Part shown: in pieces, positions 42,500 through 54,507 of the stretch
Layout of the letters: each line of letters begins with the position of its first letter
How positions within the stretch are numbered: position 1 is the stretch's first letter
Source: Rana temporaria
Taxonomy: Eukaryota; Chordata; Amphibia; Anura; Ranidae
NCBI RefSeq assembly: GCF_905171775.1
Contig: NC_053489.1
Coordinates: 249,413,008 to 249,477,007 of the forward strand
Length of the DNA stretch: 64,000 bases
Reading direction: 5' to 3'
Notes under the pieces: model-generated
Database searches by the model: none
The model's input: the letters and a program-made list of their open reading frames with translations, nothing else
What the model was told of the DNA's origin: nothing
Program-made: the position numbers and the translations under genes

Positions 42500-43467
42500 T
42501 GTAGCGCCTGGTTACTTCCAAGTACTGGTGCTCTGTTAAATTTAGAGGGGAATCAGAGAGTTAGTTGGCTCTGATCCAGTTATTCTGTTGAATTGGGTCT
42601 CTGTCTCAGCTTGGCTGTGCTGTGGGCTTATTCTGTTGTTCCCGGGGTGCTGTTCCCACCCCAGGACGATAGGTGGCAGCAGTGGAGTCAAGGTTTGGGT
42701 GCTTTTCCCCAGCAACCTATCAGGAGGGTTTCCCCTCGCTGTGCATGCTGGGGGAGGGTATTTATGAGACAGACGCCATTGGTCTGGGTCTTGTCTTCGA
42801 GTGCAGCACCCACCTTTAGGGTGACTGCATCACGGCGCCCCGGCGAAATGGCCTTCCAGGCCGGGGTGCGCGTGCCATGCGGTGTTCCTGGTTCCGGGAC
42901 CATGTTGGTCCGGAACATCTAAAGCTGTGGCGGGGCCCCAGTAATCGACTGGGTCCCCAATCCTGAGAGGATCCCAAGCGAGTTCCCAGTGAGAGGAAGC
43001 TGTTCGGTGGGGAGTCCACCTGAGGAGAGCCGAGAGAGGCTGGTAATCCACTAGGGTCCTGACAATCTACCGGGGAACCGGTTACTGAAAGGTTGGACGT
43101 TGGTCACCTGTCAGTCGGTAACCTGCAAACTACCCGAAGGAGATCCAGGTACTCTGGCTGCCAGGTCAGTGAGAGAGGCCTGTCCAGGTACACTGTACCC
43201 ACTCCGGCTGGAGTGAAGAAGAAGAAAGTTTTGTTGGAAGCAGGACGGTTTCCCTATTGCTACGCCTGAATCTGCTATTTCTCCTTTTACTTCAACTCAA
43301 AGTTTTATTGTTTTTACCCAGCTGGGTAATAAAAAGCACAGAAAAAGACACCTGTCGTAGACATTCCGTTAATGCTATATTCACCATACACCCTTAGATG
43401 GCGGAGGAGCCACGAGGTAACATGCCACCCAAAACAAACCAGCAGCTCCTTCGGGGGTAGTGCTACA
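42500..43467 (+). mobile_element. ERV solo LTR (same family as 35829)
   Basis: It begins TGTAGCGCCTGG and ends GTAGTGCTACA. A TATA-like TATTTATGAG lies near 42760 and AATAAA at 43328-43333, about 140 bp before the end, giving a U3-R-U5 layout. Flanking 4-mers CCTG and CCAG differ at one base. No primer site follows, so this is a solo LTR. Confidence 0.82.
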
Positions 43468-43667
43468 CCAGATTAGATCTTCAGCAGACAGCCCCTCAGT
43501 CAGCTATGAGCAGCTTCAGCATCCAGACTCTCGAGTTGCCCACCTGAGGACTCACCAACAGCAAGCACATGGCAGTGTTGCCATGGAGGGCAATATGCCC
43601 TCTAGGTTGGACCAATCCTCTCCAGGAAAAGACCCAAAAGTCAAGGCTCTCAGAGAATTTATATAGT

Positions 43668-45401
43668 TGTAGCATTACTCCCAGTGGAGCTCCTGGATTT
43701 TTGGGCGGCGTGTTACCTCATGGCTCCTCCGAAATTCCTAGGGGTGAATGATGCGTATTGCATGTAGAAAAAGTAAAGGAATGTCCAGACAGGTGCTCTT
43801 TGCTGTGCTCTTTATTACCCAGCCTGGTAAAAACAGTAAACTTGCGGTGAGGAAAGTAAAGCTGAAGAAGATAGGAGAATAGCAGATTCAGGCGTAATGA
43901 TAGGAAACAGTCCTGCTCCCAAACGTAACACTTCTCTTCACTACTCCCGCCGGAATGGGTTTAGTGTACCCGGACAGGCTTCTCTCACTGACCTGGCAGC
44001 TGGAGTATCACTCGGACAATTGTAGGATAAAGTCTCTGCCACAGACCCTCCTTGGTGAACTTGAACTTGGGAGAAAGTCTCTGCCACAGACCCCTCTCAA
44101 TGAGCCTCAGAAGATACCTCTGCCACAGGTCCCCTCTGGGTTGAATTATTGGAGATATGCCTCCTTAATTAAGTTACATCTGGATCTCCTTCAACTTTGC
44201 TGCCCAGGCAGGGCTTTTGTTCTCAGAGAATAGGTGCAGGAACTCTCCCTTTTGGAGTTACCCAGTCTTCACCACTACCTACCTCTGAGCACCGTTCCTT
44301 GTTCCCACCTCCTACCCACTGCCCGAGGCCCCCATGCCACTAGGGGGCCCCATCAGGGTTGCCAGCCTCAGCAAAACAAGGGAGAGTATGTAAAAATCTG
44401 CGTTTTTTTTTTACATCTGTCCCTGAAATGTCCCTTACCGACATCCTTTTGGTTGAAAAATCCCAAGATTATAGCTGCCCCGCCTCTCCAATACCTTTTC
44501 AGTGTGTGTGTATACTGTGTATGCGCACTGTATGTGTGTGTGTGTGCATTCTGTGTGGCCCCATAATCTCCTATTGCCCGGCGGCCCCATAATCTCCTAT
44601 TGCCTGGAGGCCCCATAATCTCCGATTGCCCGGGGGCCCCATGAGTTGTCATGGGGCCCCCGGGCCCCTGTACCTCCTCCGCAACAATAGACCCCCCCTG
44701 CAAAAATAGATCCCTTCCAGCAACACTATATTCCCCAGCAGCAATAGACCCTGTAGCACAACCCAGCACCCCTTGACATCACATACATTCAGTGCTAGAG
44801 GTACCGGAACTGCGTTCCCCCGCATTCCCGCTGAAAAAAAACCTGCGCCCAGGTACCGACTGACAGGTGATGAATCCCTTGGTGTCCGGCTACCTTGATC
44901 CCTGGTGGTTTATCCAGGCTCTTTTGGACCGCCAGCCTCCCAATGGCGCTCCTTAGACCGACTTCCCACCAAACAGCAGTACAGCTTGGGATCTTCAAGA
45001 ATGGGAACCCAGTCACTCACTGGATCCCCGTCGCTGTTCAGATGCTCCGGGTCAGCATGGCCCCGGAACCAGGAACACCGCGTGGCACGCACGCCCCAGC
45101 AAGGTAGGCCATAACGCCGGGGCGCCGTGATGTGGCCACCCTAAGGGTGGGTGCCACACTGGACGAAGAAGACCCAGAACCAATGGCGTCTGCCCCATAA
45201 ATACCCCTCCCCAGCATGCACAGCGAGGACAAACTCCCCGTGATTGGCTGCTGGGAAAAGAGCACCCAAACCTTGACTCCACTGCTGCCACCTGCAGCAC
45301 CGGGGCTGGAAGAACACCCCAGTACAGCAAAATGGACTCACAGCATTTTGCTACTAACAATCTGGATTAGCACCAGTACTGTAAGTTACATAGGCACTAC
45401 A
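43668..45401 (-). mobile_element. ERV solo LTR, minus strand, split by a hAT
   Basis: On the plus strand it runs TGTAGCATTACTCCC to GGCACTACA, the reverse complement of the LTR family. A perfect 4-bp duplication TAGT flanks it (43664-43667, 45402-45405). Removing the hAT at 44209-44845 and its 8-bp duplication leaves about 1.09 kb, the family length. The poly(A) signal on the minus strand is 43816-43811. CCAAT and TATTTATG promoter motifs lie near 45200-45250. Confidence 0.87.
44209..44845. mobile_element. hAT-type element inserted in the LTR
   Basis: The left end is CAGGGCTTTTGTTCTCAG and the right end GCTGAAAAAAAACCTG. Flanking 8-mers TGCCCAGG and CGCCCAGG match at 7 of 8. Same family as 15735..16005 but longer. 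It contains a (TG)-rich microsatellite near 44507-44548 and a short tandem of CCCATAATCTCC(T/G)ATTGCC. Confidence 0.87.
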
Positions 45402-45405
45402 TAGT

Positions 45406-46069
45406 TTTCAAGCTTCCTTCGGGGCTCTGCTTCCTGGGATTCCTTCAGGGCCCTGCTCCCAGGGCTGATTAAATATCCACACTGTCATAACTCCACACCT
45501 ATGTTCCAGAGAATTCTACCACTCTCTGGAAAGCAGAGGGAGTAGACAGTCTGGCAGAAGCTGAGAACACTGAACTGACCTTATTAATCAACTGCACTGA
45601 CTACAGTCAGCACAACTAAATTTACCTAACATAATAATTACAACCACACTGGTTACAGTGAGCCAAGCTAAATTTACCTGACAAAAATGCACCAAGCTCC
45701 ACTGAACACAGCAAGCCAGCACTAAATCTAACTAATTCTAGCACCTATCTAGGAGGGTGCTACAGAAATATTTAGTCTGGATTCATACCGTAGCCAACCC
45801 TTTGAGGGAGGAAGGGTTAATGCACATGCACTAAAGCATTATCCATTAAGGCAGACCATTCATTATTGACAAGCTGCCAACACAACATATGAAAAATCAC
45901 ACCGTAATGTACCTGGGGTGTGCTGCGTGTAGCTCCTCATTACAGCACTACTCCTGTGTGAGTGGGCCATAAAACGAAATGTGTGTAAAATGCAAAAACC
46001 GGACAAACCTAGTCAACATCTTAGGGTACCCATTGAAATGGCATAAAGAAGTGTAGTGTAGCATTTACT
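45406..46069. other. Intergenic, nothing recognised
   Basis: No ORF with motif, no element termini and no tandem array seen. Confidence 0.4.
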
Positions 46070-46780
46070 GGGCCAGATTCACAGAAGAAGTACGCCGGAG
46101 TATCTACTGATACTCCGGCATACTTTCAAATTACCCGCGTCGTATCTTTAGTTTGAATCCTCAAACCAAGATACGACGGCTTTTGGCTTCGATCCGACAG
46201 GCGTACGGCTTTGTACGCTTTTGGATCGTAGGTGTAATACTTCAGCGCCCGCTGGGTAGAGTTTGCGTCGTTTTCCGCGTCGAGTATGCTAATTAGCTTT
46301 TTCCGGCGATCCACGAAGGTACGCGCGGCCGTCGCATTCTCTTACGTCGTCGCTAGTCGGCTTTTCCCGGCGTATAGTTAAAGCTGCTATTTTGTGGCGT
46401 ATAGATAGACATGCCATGTTAAAGTATGGCCGTCGTTCCCACGTTGAATTTTTTTTTTGCGTAAGTCGTCCGTGAATAGGAAAGGACGTAACTCACGTCT
46501 ACGTTCAAAAAATGACGTTGGTGCGACGTCATTTCGCGCAAAGCACGGCGGGAAATTTCAAAACGGAGCATGCGCAGTTCATTCGGCGCGGGGACGCGCT
46601 TCATTTAAATGAAGCACGTCCCCAACCCGCCCAATTTCAAATACGCCGCCAGAAAAACACTACGCCGCCGTAACTTACGGCGCGATTTCGCTGTGGATTC
46701 GAAATTCCGCCAGGTAAGATACGGCGGCGTAGCGTATCAATGATACACGGCGCAAGTGCAAATGTATCTGAATCTGGCCC
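46070..46780. mobile_element. GGGCC(T/A)GATTC-ended element, TSD ACT
   Basis: The left end is GGGCCAGATTCACAGAAG and the right end GTATCTGAATCTGGCCC. Direct ACT repeats flank it (46067-46069, 46781-46783). The interior is rich in TACG/CGTA steps (ACGCCG, TACGTC), unlike the surrounding AT-rich DNA. 711 bp, non-coding. Confidence 0.85.
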
Positions 46781-47663
46781 ACTGTTTTTAGTATTGTTTC
46801 CTATTGCATGCAACATGCTGGAAAACCTCTGTGAGCAATGAGAAATTGTTTCATTTTTTACCATCAAAAAGCCATAGTGTTAGCTATCCAGTAGAAAAGC
46901 TGTTTAACAGATACAACTGGTTTTCTAACTTAGCGGACTAGTCATTTAAGCTTTAAATAGTTCTTGGATTTCCATGTCAGACGTAGAAAAACATTAATTA
47001 TGACTTGCAGTTTCATTCTTTTTTTTTTTGTCAACAAATGGTATCCCACCCCCCCAAAAAAAGAAATATCTTTTCACTTTGGGGAGTTTATTGTTGCTCA
47101 AGTCAAAAAGAAAAGTTGCAGTTTAGTTAACGTTTGGCCAAGGAATTGTTGATATTAATTATTTAATTATTAAGAGGTTTGCACACCAGGAATGTCATAG
47201 GTTTTTGTGAACAGCCAAGAACTGCAAAGATACCAGGATTTATATTACAGTATCGCATCATCTCTAAGCCAGCATCTTAGTCCAGGATATAGATGCTGCC
47301 ACGGGATGATGAAAAAAGGTGGTGCCATCTTTCTGGAAAGGAAAGCAGATGTCAGCGGGGAGTGTTGTGATCTGTGGGAGAGGTAGTAATTACCTAGAAA
47401 TATTACACTTAGGGGTCTATTTATAAAAAAGAGAAAAAAAAGAAAAAAATAGTTGTGTGAATGTTCCCTGTGTCTTTAATATTTTCTGTCATTATCACCT
47501 CTATCTAGTGACTGTAATTTGTTATTTTCTTGAAATGTTAAAATCAGAAAAATACTGCATTATGGCCACTAGATGGAACTGATGAGTATAGGAAATGCAC
47601 ATATTAGACACATTACAGGGATTATCTGCAACAGCAGTGTAAATACTAAGGCATTCACCCAGT
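46781..47663. other. Intergenic, nothing recognised
   Basis: AT-rich sequence with homopolymer tracts. No coding or element signature. Confidence 0.4.
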
Positions 47664-48386
47664 GGGCTAGATTCAGATAGAATGGTCTATCTATTTGCCG
47701 GCGTAACGTATCTCAGATACGTTACGCCACCGTAAATTTGGGCTTAAGTTCCGTATTAAGAAAGAACTTGCGCCCTTAGTTACGGAGGCGTAACGTATAT
47801 CGTCCAGCGTAAGCCCGCCTAATTCAAATGTGTTTGATGTGGGCGTGTTGTATTTAAATTCTCTGTGACCCCACGTATTTGATGTATTTCACGAACGGCG
47901 CATGCGCCGTCCGTGGAATATCCCAGTATGCATTGCTCCAAAGTACGCCGCAAGGACGTATTGGTTTCAACGTGAACGTAAATGACGTCCAGCCTTATTC
48001 GCGAACGACTTACGCAAACGACCTAAAATTTTCAAACATTGGCGATACTTAACATTAGCTACGCCTCATATAGCAGGGGTAACTTTACGCCGGAAAAAGC
48101 CTAACGTAAACGACGTAAAAAAATGCGCCGGACGTACGTTTCTGAATCGGCGTAAATACCTAATTAGCATATTCCTCGCGTAACTATACGGAAGTGCCAC
48201 CTAGCGGCCAGCGTAAATATGCAGCCTAAGATACGACAGTGTAAGACACTTACGCCGGTCGGATCTTAGGAAAATCTATGCGTAACTGATTCTCTGAATC
48301 AGGCGCATAGATACAACGGCCCGCACTCAGAGATACGACGGCGTATCTGGAGATACGCCATCGTATCTCGTATCTGAATCCGGCCC
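47664..48386. mobile_element. GGGCC-family element, diverged ends
   Basis: The left end is GGGCTAGATTCAGATAG and the right end CGTATCTGAATCCGGCCC. The interior has the same CG-rich TACGCC/GGCGTA style as 46070. Flanking triplets AGT and TCT do not match. 723 bp. Confidence 0.75.
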
Positions 48387-48650
48387 TCTATTTTTATTTT
48401 TATAAATAGATCCCTGAAACTTTACTTAGCATGCATGCATTTAATATGACCCAGTTCATCTGATGCTAGGTAGACATGTAACAAAAAACGGTGTCCACCA
48501 CCCCCACCTAATACTGGCCTTTGCAGTGAGTAGCATAGGAAGGCAACATATGATATAAACAAGACCAAGGATAAATCCAAGGAAAGATCAAAGCTTTACT
48601 CACTGGCCAGCCCGCTGACAACCAAATCAACCTATCATACAGGTAGACAT

Positions 48651-49419
48651 GTACAATTAATTTCGTAACGAATCGAAATTTGGCCGAATTTTGCATCTTT
48701 CAGATATTCGGGTGCATTCCGAATATCCAAAGGACAAAAGAAAGAATTGTAACTAATACTAAATAAATTATAGTGAAAACAACTAATTGATTCAACATGA
48801 TTCGTTCATTCGTTAAAGGTCAAATGAAACAAAAGGTCAACTCAGACTTAGCCGCCTGACAAGTCACACACCATACATTGCAACGGAACCGTTCTAATAG
48901 GAGCAACTCAAGACGCTCCGACTTAGAAAAAAGTTCCTGTACTACTTTGGGCGACTTCGGAGCGGCTTGCATTGACTTCTTACAGAAGTCATTTTGCAAG
49001 CCGTGTTGAAGTTGCGCTGTACTGGGCGGCTTCAGAGTCGGACGACTTTAAAGCCGCCCCTGTGTGAACCGGCACTTACAATCCAATCAGCTGACTAATT
49101 TTATGCTGGAGGTTGGATTACTGGCAAAGTGCATTCCTGAGAACTGAGTGAGAAGGGTGTTGTATTGTATTTGAGCAGAGAAGAGATATTGTCATTGTGT
49201 GTGTTAATGGATTCAATAAACAAATGACTTTCCAAAACCTACGAATCGTTATCAGACTATATATGCATGCATAAATATTGCATCAAATCGATATACATAC
49301 AAAACAAATCGATTTGGTATAACAAATATCGACAATCTACAGAAATAACGAATCATCCGAAAAAAAACGAATGAAAACGCCACGAAACTAAACAAAATTT
49401 CCGATTGTGTACAAGTCTA
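48651..49419. mobile_element. Element with TAGACATGTACAAT/ATTGTGTACAAGTCTA ends (hAT-like)
   Basis: The left end is TAGACATGTACAATTAATTT and the right end CCGATTGTGTACAAGTCTA. hAT-like termini, but no convincing 8-bp duplication was found because another MITE abuts the right end. The interior includes a foreign GC-rich segment (about 48850-49080) with GGGCGACTTCGG-type inverted blocks. Confidence 0.6.
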
Positions 49420-49420
49420 A

Positions 49421-49853
49421 AGCCTCGTACACACGCTCGGTTTTCTCGGCAAGAACCAGCAAGAAAACTGCTGGCAGAGCTTGTGTACGAGGCTTTTAGG
49501 TTTCTCGTCTGTAAATCTGCCCAGAATCTCGACGAGAAAAATAGAAAAAATAGAAATCCTGCTGTCTATTTTCTCGTCGAGATTCTTGACGGCCTGTTTC
49601 CCGACGAGAAACCCGAGCGTCTGCGCGGTAGCTTCCACTGCATAGGTAGGGTGAAGCAAGATGGCGGTGACGGCATCGAATGTGACGAGCCCATTCTCGT
49701 CATACGCGATGATGTCACCGCATTCTTGTCTTTCAAAAGAATTGCGGTTCTTTTGAAAGGAGTGTGTGTACACTCGGGCGGCAAGAGTTTCTTGCCAAGA
49801 ATCTCGTCAGGAAAAACAACGTTTTTTTCCTGACGAGATTCTGGCCTGTGGCT
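49421..49853. mobile_element. MITE, AGCCTCGTACACACG ends, TSD TAA
   Basis: The left end is AGCCTCGTACACACGCTCGG and the right end GATTCTGGCCTGTGGCT. TAA flanks both sides (49418-49420, 49854-49856). The interior is a long imperfect hairpin of TCTCGTCGAGA-type blocks, which gives mirrored open frames on both strands. Confidence 0.82.
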
Positions 49854-50458
49854 TAATGCTACTGGAGAATTATCATTGTTTCATCAGGCATGTTTTCAAT
49901 GTTAGCATGACAGTTCATTGTGCAAGTGTCGGCAGAAACAGACTATCCTATCACTATTTACATTGATGGAACGGCGATCACACTGGATAATAGATAATAT
50001 AGAATCTGGTAAAAACGTGTCTTTATTGAGGCATACCAATATTTCTTATGAACTTGAATGAACTATGAATTTTCCAGTGCAGATTACAATGTGACCTTTT
50101 ACTACAGACAGAGCAACAGACTATGTAAATACATTCTTCCCTCAGGTGCCTAGTTAATAACAATAAGTCAGTGGAATGTTTTCAATGCCAAATACACTTA
50201 TACAGTGGAAGGCTACCAGACAAAAATCTAGTTTGCCTTTTTAACATTTCTTTTAAATGCCATAGAAATGGAATTTGCTGGCAGTTATATATTTTAAGCC
50301 CAGGGGCAAATGATGGATATCTTTTTCACGCTTGCAACACCTCGGCACAGGTGTGCACAACAAAATATGCACACACATATTTTTCAGAGAGGTGCGATGT
50401 GCAAGAAAAGACCTTAAAAAACACGCAAATGTAGGCCACCACTATTATACTAATCTAA

Positions 50459-50796
50459 TGCCGCGTACACACCATCGTTTTTTCACAATGCTCTAGCAAA
50501 GTGAGGTTACGTTCACCACTTTTTTCCATTGAAGCTCGCTTCATAAATAGCTTCTGGACATGCGCGGGTTTAAAAACATTGTTTTAAACGTCGTTTTTGC
50601 TACACACGGTCAATTTCTGTGAAACAAAAAACGACGTTTTGAAAAACGACACATAAAATTGAAGCATGCTTCAATTTTTTTGGTCGTTTTTCACAAGACA
50701 TAAAACGACGTTTTCCCCCACACACGGTCATTTAAATTGACGTTTTTAAAAACGTCGTTTTTTTTCATCACATAAAGTGATGGTGTGTACGCGGCA
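50459..50796. mobile_element. MITE, TGCCGCGTACACACC ends, TSD TAA
   Basis: The left end is TGCCGCGTACACACCATCG and the right end GATGGTGTGTACGCGGCA. TAA duplications flank it (50456-50458, 50797-50799). The core repeats AAAACGACGTTTT-type palindromes. 338 bp. Confidence 0.88.
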
Positions 50797-51439
50797 TAAC
50801 AGCTATGCCAACCCTGGGGGAAAACACAACCTTACATTTAGATAGGAGCTTGTACAGCAGCCGAAACGAATAATCAATAAAGAATAATGCAACCACATTA
50901 AATCGCGGTACTTCATAATTACAAAAGGACATATAACTACCCCATCTCCACAAAAAGAAAAATATGTTATTGAAACCATGTGCTGGATTGTTTCCAAGCT
51001 GTTTTTATTTTTGAAAAGTTTAATATCTGCAACTAAAAGGGGCTAAATATGAATCCTCTTTTAGTATTGCTTGCAGAAAATGTATAGTGGATTTTGTATG
51101 TTTTCTTTCTTTTGTATGCTCAGACAATGTATTCTCCTTTTCTACCAACAGATGGAGCAGATGGGTAGTTTTTACACTTTTCATCTATCTTGTTATTGTC
51201 TTAGTTGTAAAAATTATTCTGCCTAAAGAAGTCAATAGCTCAACTTCAAAGGGGTTGTAAGGTGTTCAGTAAGCCGTTCTAAATTACTTTCCACCGCCGC
51301 TCGGATGATGGTGGAAAGCTTACTGAGGAGAAACAGGAAGTGAGAAATTCAAACAAAGAAAAAAAAACATTTAGAAGAGAATTCGAAGGAAAAGGTCAGT
51401 GAATTAACAATGCACAATGCGCTTAAAGGAACCCATTCA

Positions 51440-53633
51440 GAGGCATTTGGGCATTTTTTCAACTGCCCCTGAACACATTTAATGTTATCCTATGTGTCCA
51501 TGCACACATTCACGTTTTTTTGCGTTTTAAAGCAGTTGGGTTTATGTCGGTTTTTTCAGATGCAAAATTTTGGGTTCAGACGCTTTCAGTTTTCGCGTTT
51601 TAGATGCAAATCGCGGCAAAACGCCGCTAAACGCGGCAAAACGCGGTACCGGCCTTTTGCCGCGATTTCGTTTATAGGCGTTTTTAAAGGTGACCTATTT
51701 TTTTACATTAGAAATCTCAAAAATGATGGCAAATGATGAAAAACCATAAAAAAACATAAAAAAAATTAATTGCTTGCATTGCATTGTGGACAATCCACAA
51801 CTTGTGGCAGGTGACGTGGCCAGGTGACGTGGCCAGTGGACAATCCACAACTTGTGGCAGGTGACATGGCCAGGTGACGTGGCAAGTGGACAATCCACAA
51901 CTTGTGGTAGGTGACGTGGCCAGGTGATGTGGCAGGTGACGTGGCCAGGTCACGTGGCCAGTGGACAATCCACAACTTGTGGCAGGTAACATGGTCAGGT
52001 GACGTGGCAAGTGTACAATCCACAACTTGTGGTAGGTGACGTGGCCAGGTGATGTGGCAGATGACCTGGCCAGGTCACGTGGCCATTGGACAATCCACAA
52101 CTTGTGGCAGGTGACATGGCCAGGTAACGTGGCAGGTGACGTGGCCAGGTCATGTGGCAAGTGGACAATCCAATCCACAACTTGTGGCAGGTGACATGGC
52201 CAGGTGACGTGGCAGGTGATGTGGCCAGGTGACATGGCCTGGTGATGTGGCAAGTGGACAATCCACAACTTGTGGCAGGTGACATGGCCAGGTGACGTGG
52301 CAGGTGATGTGGCCAGGTGACATGGCCTGGTGATGTGGCAAGTGGACAATCCACAACTTGTGGCAAGTGACGTGCCAGGTGACGTGGCCAGTGGACAATC
52401 CAAAACTTGTGGCAGGTGACGTGGCCAGGTGACGTGGCAGGTGATGTGGCCAGGTGACGTGGCAGGTGATGTAGCCAGGTGACATGGCAAGTGGACAATC
52501 CTCAACTTGTGGCAGGTAACGTGGCCAGGTGACATGGCAGGTGACGTGGCTTGGTGACGTGGCCAGTGGACAATCCACAACTTGTGGCAGGTGACGTGGC
52601 CGGTGATGTGGCCAGGTGACGTGGCAGGTGACGTAGCCAGGTGACATGGCAAGTGGACAATCCACAACTTGTGGCAGGAAACGTGGCCAGGTGACATGGC
52701 AGGTGACGTGGCTTGGTGACGTGGCCAGTGGACAATCCACAACTTGTGGCAGGTGACGTGGCCAGTTGACGTGGCAGGTGATGTGGCCAGTGGACAATCC
52801 ACAACTTGTGGCAGGTGACGTGGCAGGTGACATGGCCAGGTGACATGGCAAGTGGACAATCCACAACTTGTGGCAGGTGATGTGGCCAAGTGACGTGGCC
52901 AGTGGACAATCCACAACTTGTGGCAGGTGGCGTGGCCAGGTGACATGGCAGATGATGTGGCAAGTGGACAATACACAACTTGAGGCAGGTGACGTGGCAA
53001 GTGGACAATCCACAACTTGTGGTAGGTGACGTGGCCAGGTGATGTGGCAGGTGACATGGCCAGGTCACGTGGCCAGTGGACAATCCACAACTTGTGGCAG
53101 GTGACGTGGCCAGTTGACGTGGCAGGTGACGTGGCCAGTGGACAATCCACAACTTGTGGCAGGTGACGTGGCCAGGTGACATGGCAGGTGATGTGGCCAG
53201 GTGACGTGGCAGATGACATAGCCAGGTGACATGGCAAGTGGACAATCCACGACTTGTGTCAGGTAACGTGGCCAGGTGACGTGGCCAGTGAACAATCCAC
53301 AACTTGTGGCAGGTGGCGTGGCCAGGTGACGTGGCAGATGACGTGGCAAGTGGACAATTCACAACTTGGCAGGTGACGTGGCAAGTGACACGCTAAATAC
53401 ACGTACACTGCTGCTCTCAGCTGCTCTGGTCTCACAAAATGGCTGAAATGGTTAAATAATACTGTTTTTTGAGCTTAGGGAGGGTCTTATGATGTTTCTT
53501 AACCAAACGCTTATAAACGCGGTAAAATGCCGCGAAATTCGCGGCAAAAACGGGCGTTTTTAAACGCCGGTTTTTGCGTTTGAAAACTTGTGTTTAGATG
53601 AGTTTGCAATTGCGTCTCGTGTGCATGGGGCCT
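51440..53633. mobile_element. Repeat element with GCGTTTT/AAAACGC flanks enclosing a minisatellite
   Basis: The left flank (51480-51700) has GTGTCCATGCACACATTCAC and AAACGCGGCAAAACGC. The right flank (53500-53633) has the inverse character, CGCGGCAAAAACG and GTGTGCATGGGGCC. Together they look like the two halves of one non-coding element expanded by the internal array. Outer limits are approximate. Confidence 0.55.
51775..53390. repeat. Higher-order minisatellite (GGTGACGTGGCCA / ACAATCCACAACTTGTGG)
   Basis: About 24 super-units of roughly 40-100 bp, each anchored by GGACAATCCACAACTTGTGG and filled with a variable number of about 9-11 bp GGTGACGTGGC or GGTGATGTGGC sub-units. The minus strand is open for 506 codons purely from unit composition; two other frames are also open for about 287 codons. 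It is not a gene. Confidence 0.95.
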
Positions 53634-54507
53634 AATTTATGATTTTGTGTTTCATACTTTATCATACATGGGATGTCTACTAGACTCTTGTTTGGACAGA
53701 TTTAAGTGATTTATTCCTAAGAATTGCAGGCCTACAATGTAAAACGCCAAATTTCCATGCAAAATAATGGTACCGCTTTCAGCACCAAAAATCTGAAAGA
53801 ATCATACCTCCAGGGAGGTTAAACAAAATCTGGATCTCCTTGCTGTATGTACTACAAAAACATGTTTAAAACCCAGTACTCATAAAGAGTGGTAATGTCC
53901 CTCATTCCTTTGGTACTGTGGTTAAGCACATCCTTACATTGGTGGGAAGCTCTAAGGTCATCTTAGGTTCATTTTTTTTAAATGATAAGGTCAATTCTGG
54001 AAACTCCATCTATTAAGACTGGATTTACACTGGATGCTGATGCGGCTCCCAGCAGGGATCCTGTGCAAATTCACACCAGAGCCGCATTGGAGATATGTAA
54101 AGCAGCTCCACAGAGAGCCATTGTCCTGCTATTGCGAATTGTGCATTGAGTTGCACAACAACATGCTGCATTTGTATGCAAAGTGTTACTACATGCACGT
54201 TTAGTGTAAACAGGAGACATAAAGAATATTTATTCCTCAGTGTTCTTGCATTGAGCCTGCATGATTGCTTCAGGTCATCACAGCTTAGTGCAGGTCATCA
54301 CAGCATCCAATCTAAAGATCCTTGAGTAATTTCCTCTTAAAATACCTGCCAGTACTTCTCTTTTCCTCTTCCAACCATACTATGCAATGTAGTAGATCAG
54401 TGCTGGCATGGTCAATTTGTGCCCATAAGCTTGCCGTTTGGAGCTACAGGATTCCATGCCAATCAATTATGATTGATATCCATTCAGCTGTGATATGATC
54501 TGAGATT
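53634..54507. other. Intergenic, one possible MITE
   Basis: A weak inverted pair (GACTGGATTTACACTGG near 54020; GTTTAGTGTAAACAGG near 54199) may mark a small MITE. Nothing else recognised. Confidence 0.35.

Noticed and set aside
49405..49833. 142-codon plus-strand frame and 118-codon minus-strand frame
   Set aside because: They mirror each other because the MITE is a long hairpin. No domain signature.
51717..53237. 506-codon open frame on the minus strand
   Set aside because: It lies within a minisatellite whose units lack stops. Overlapping frames are also open and all encode the same low-complexity peptide (CHVTWPRHLPQVVDCPLATS). No start context or domain.
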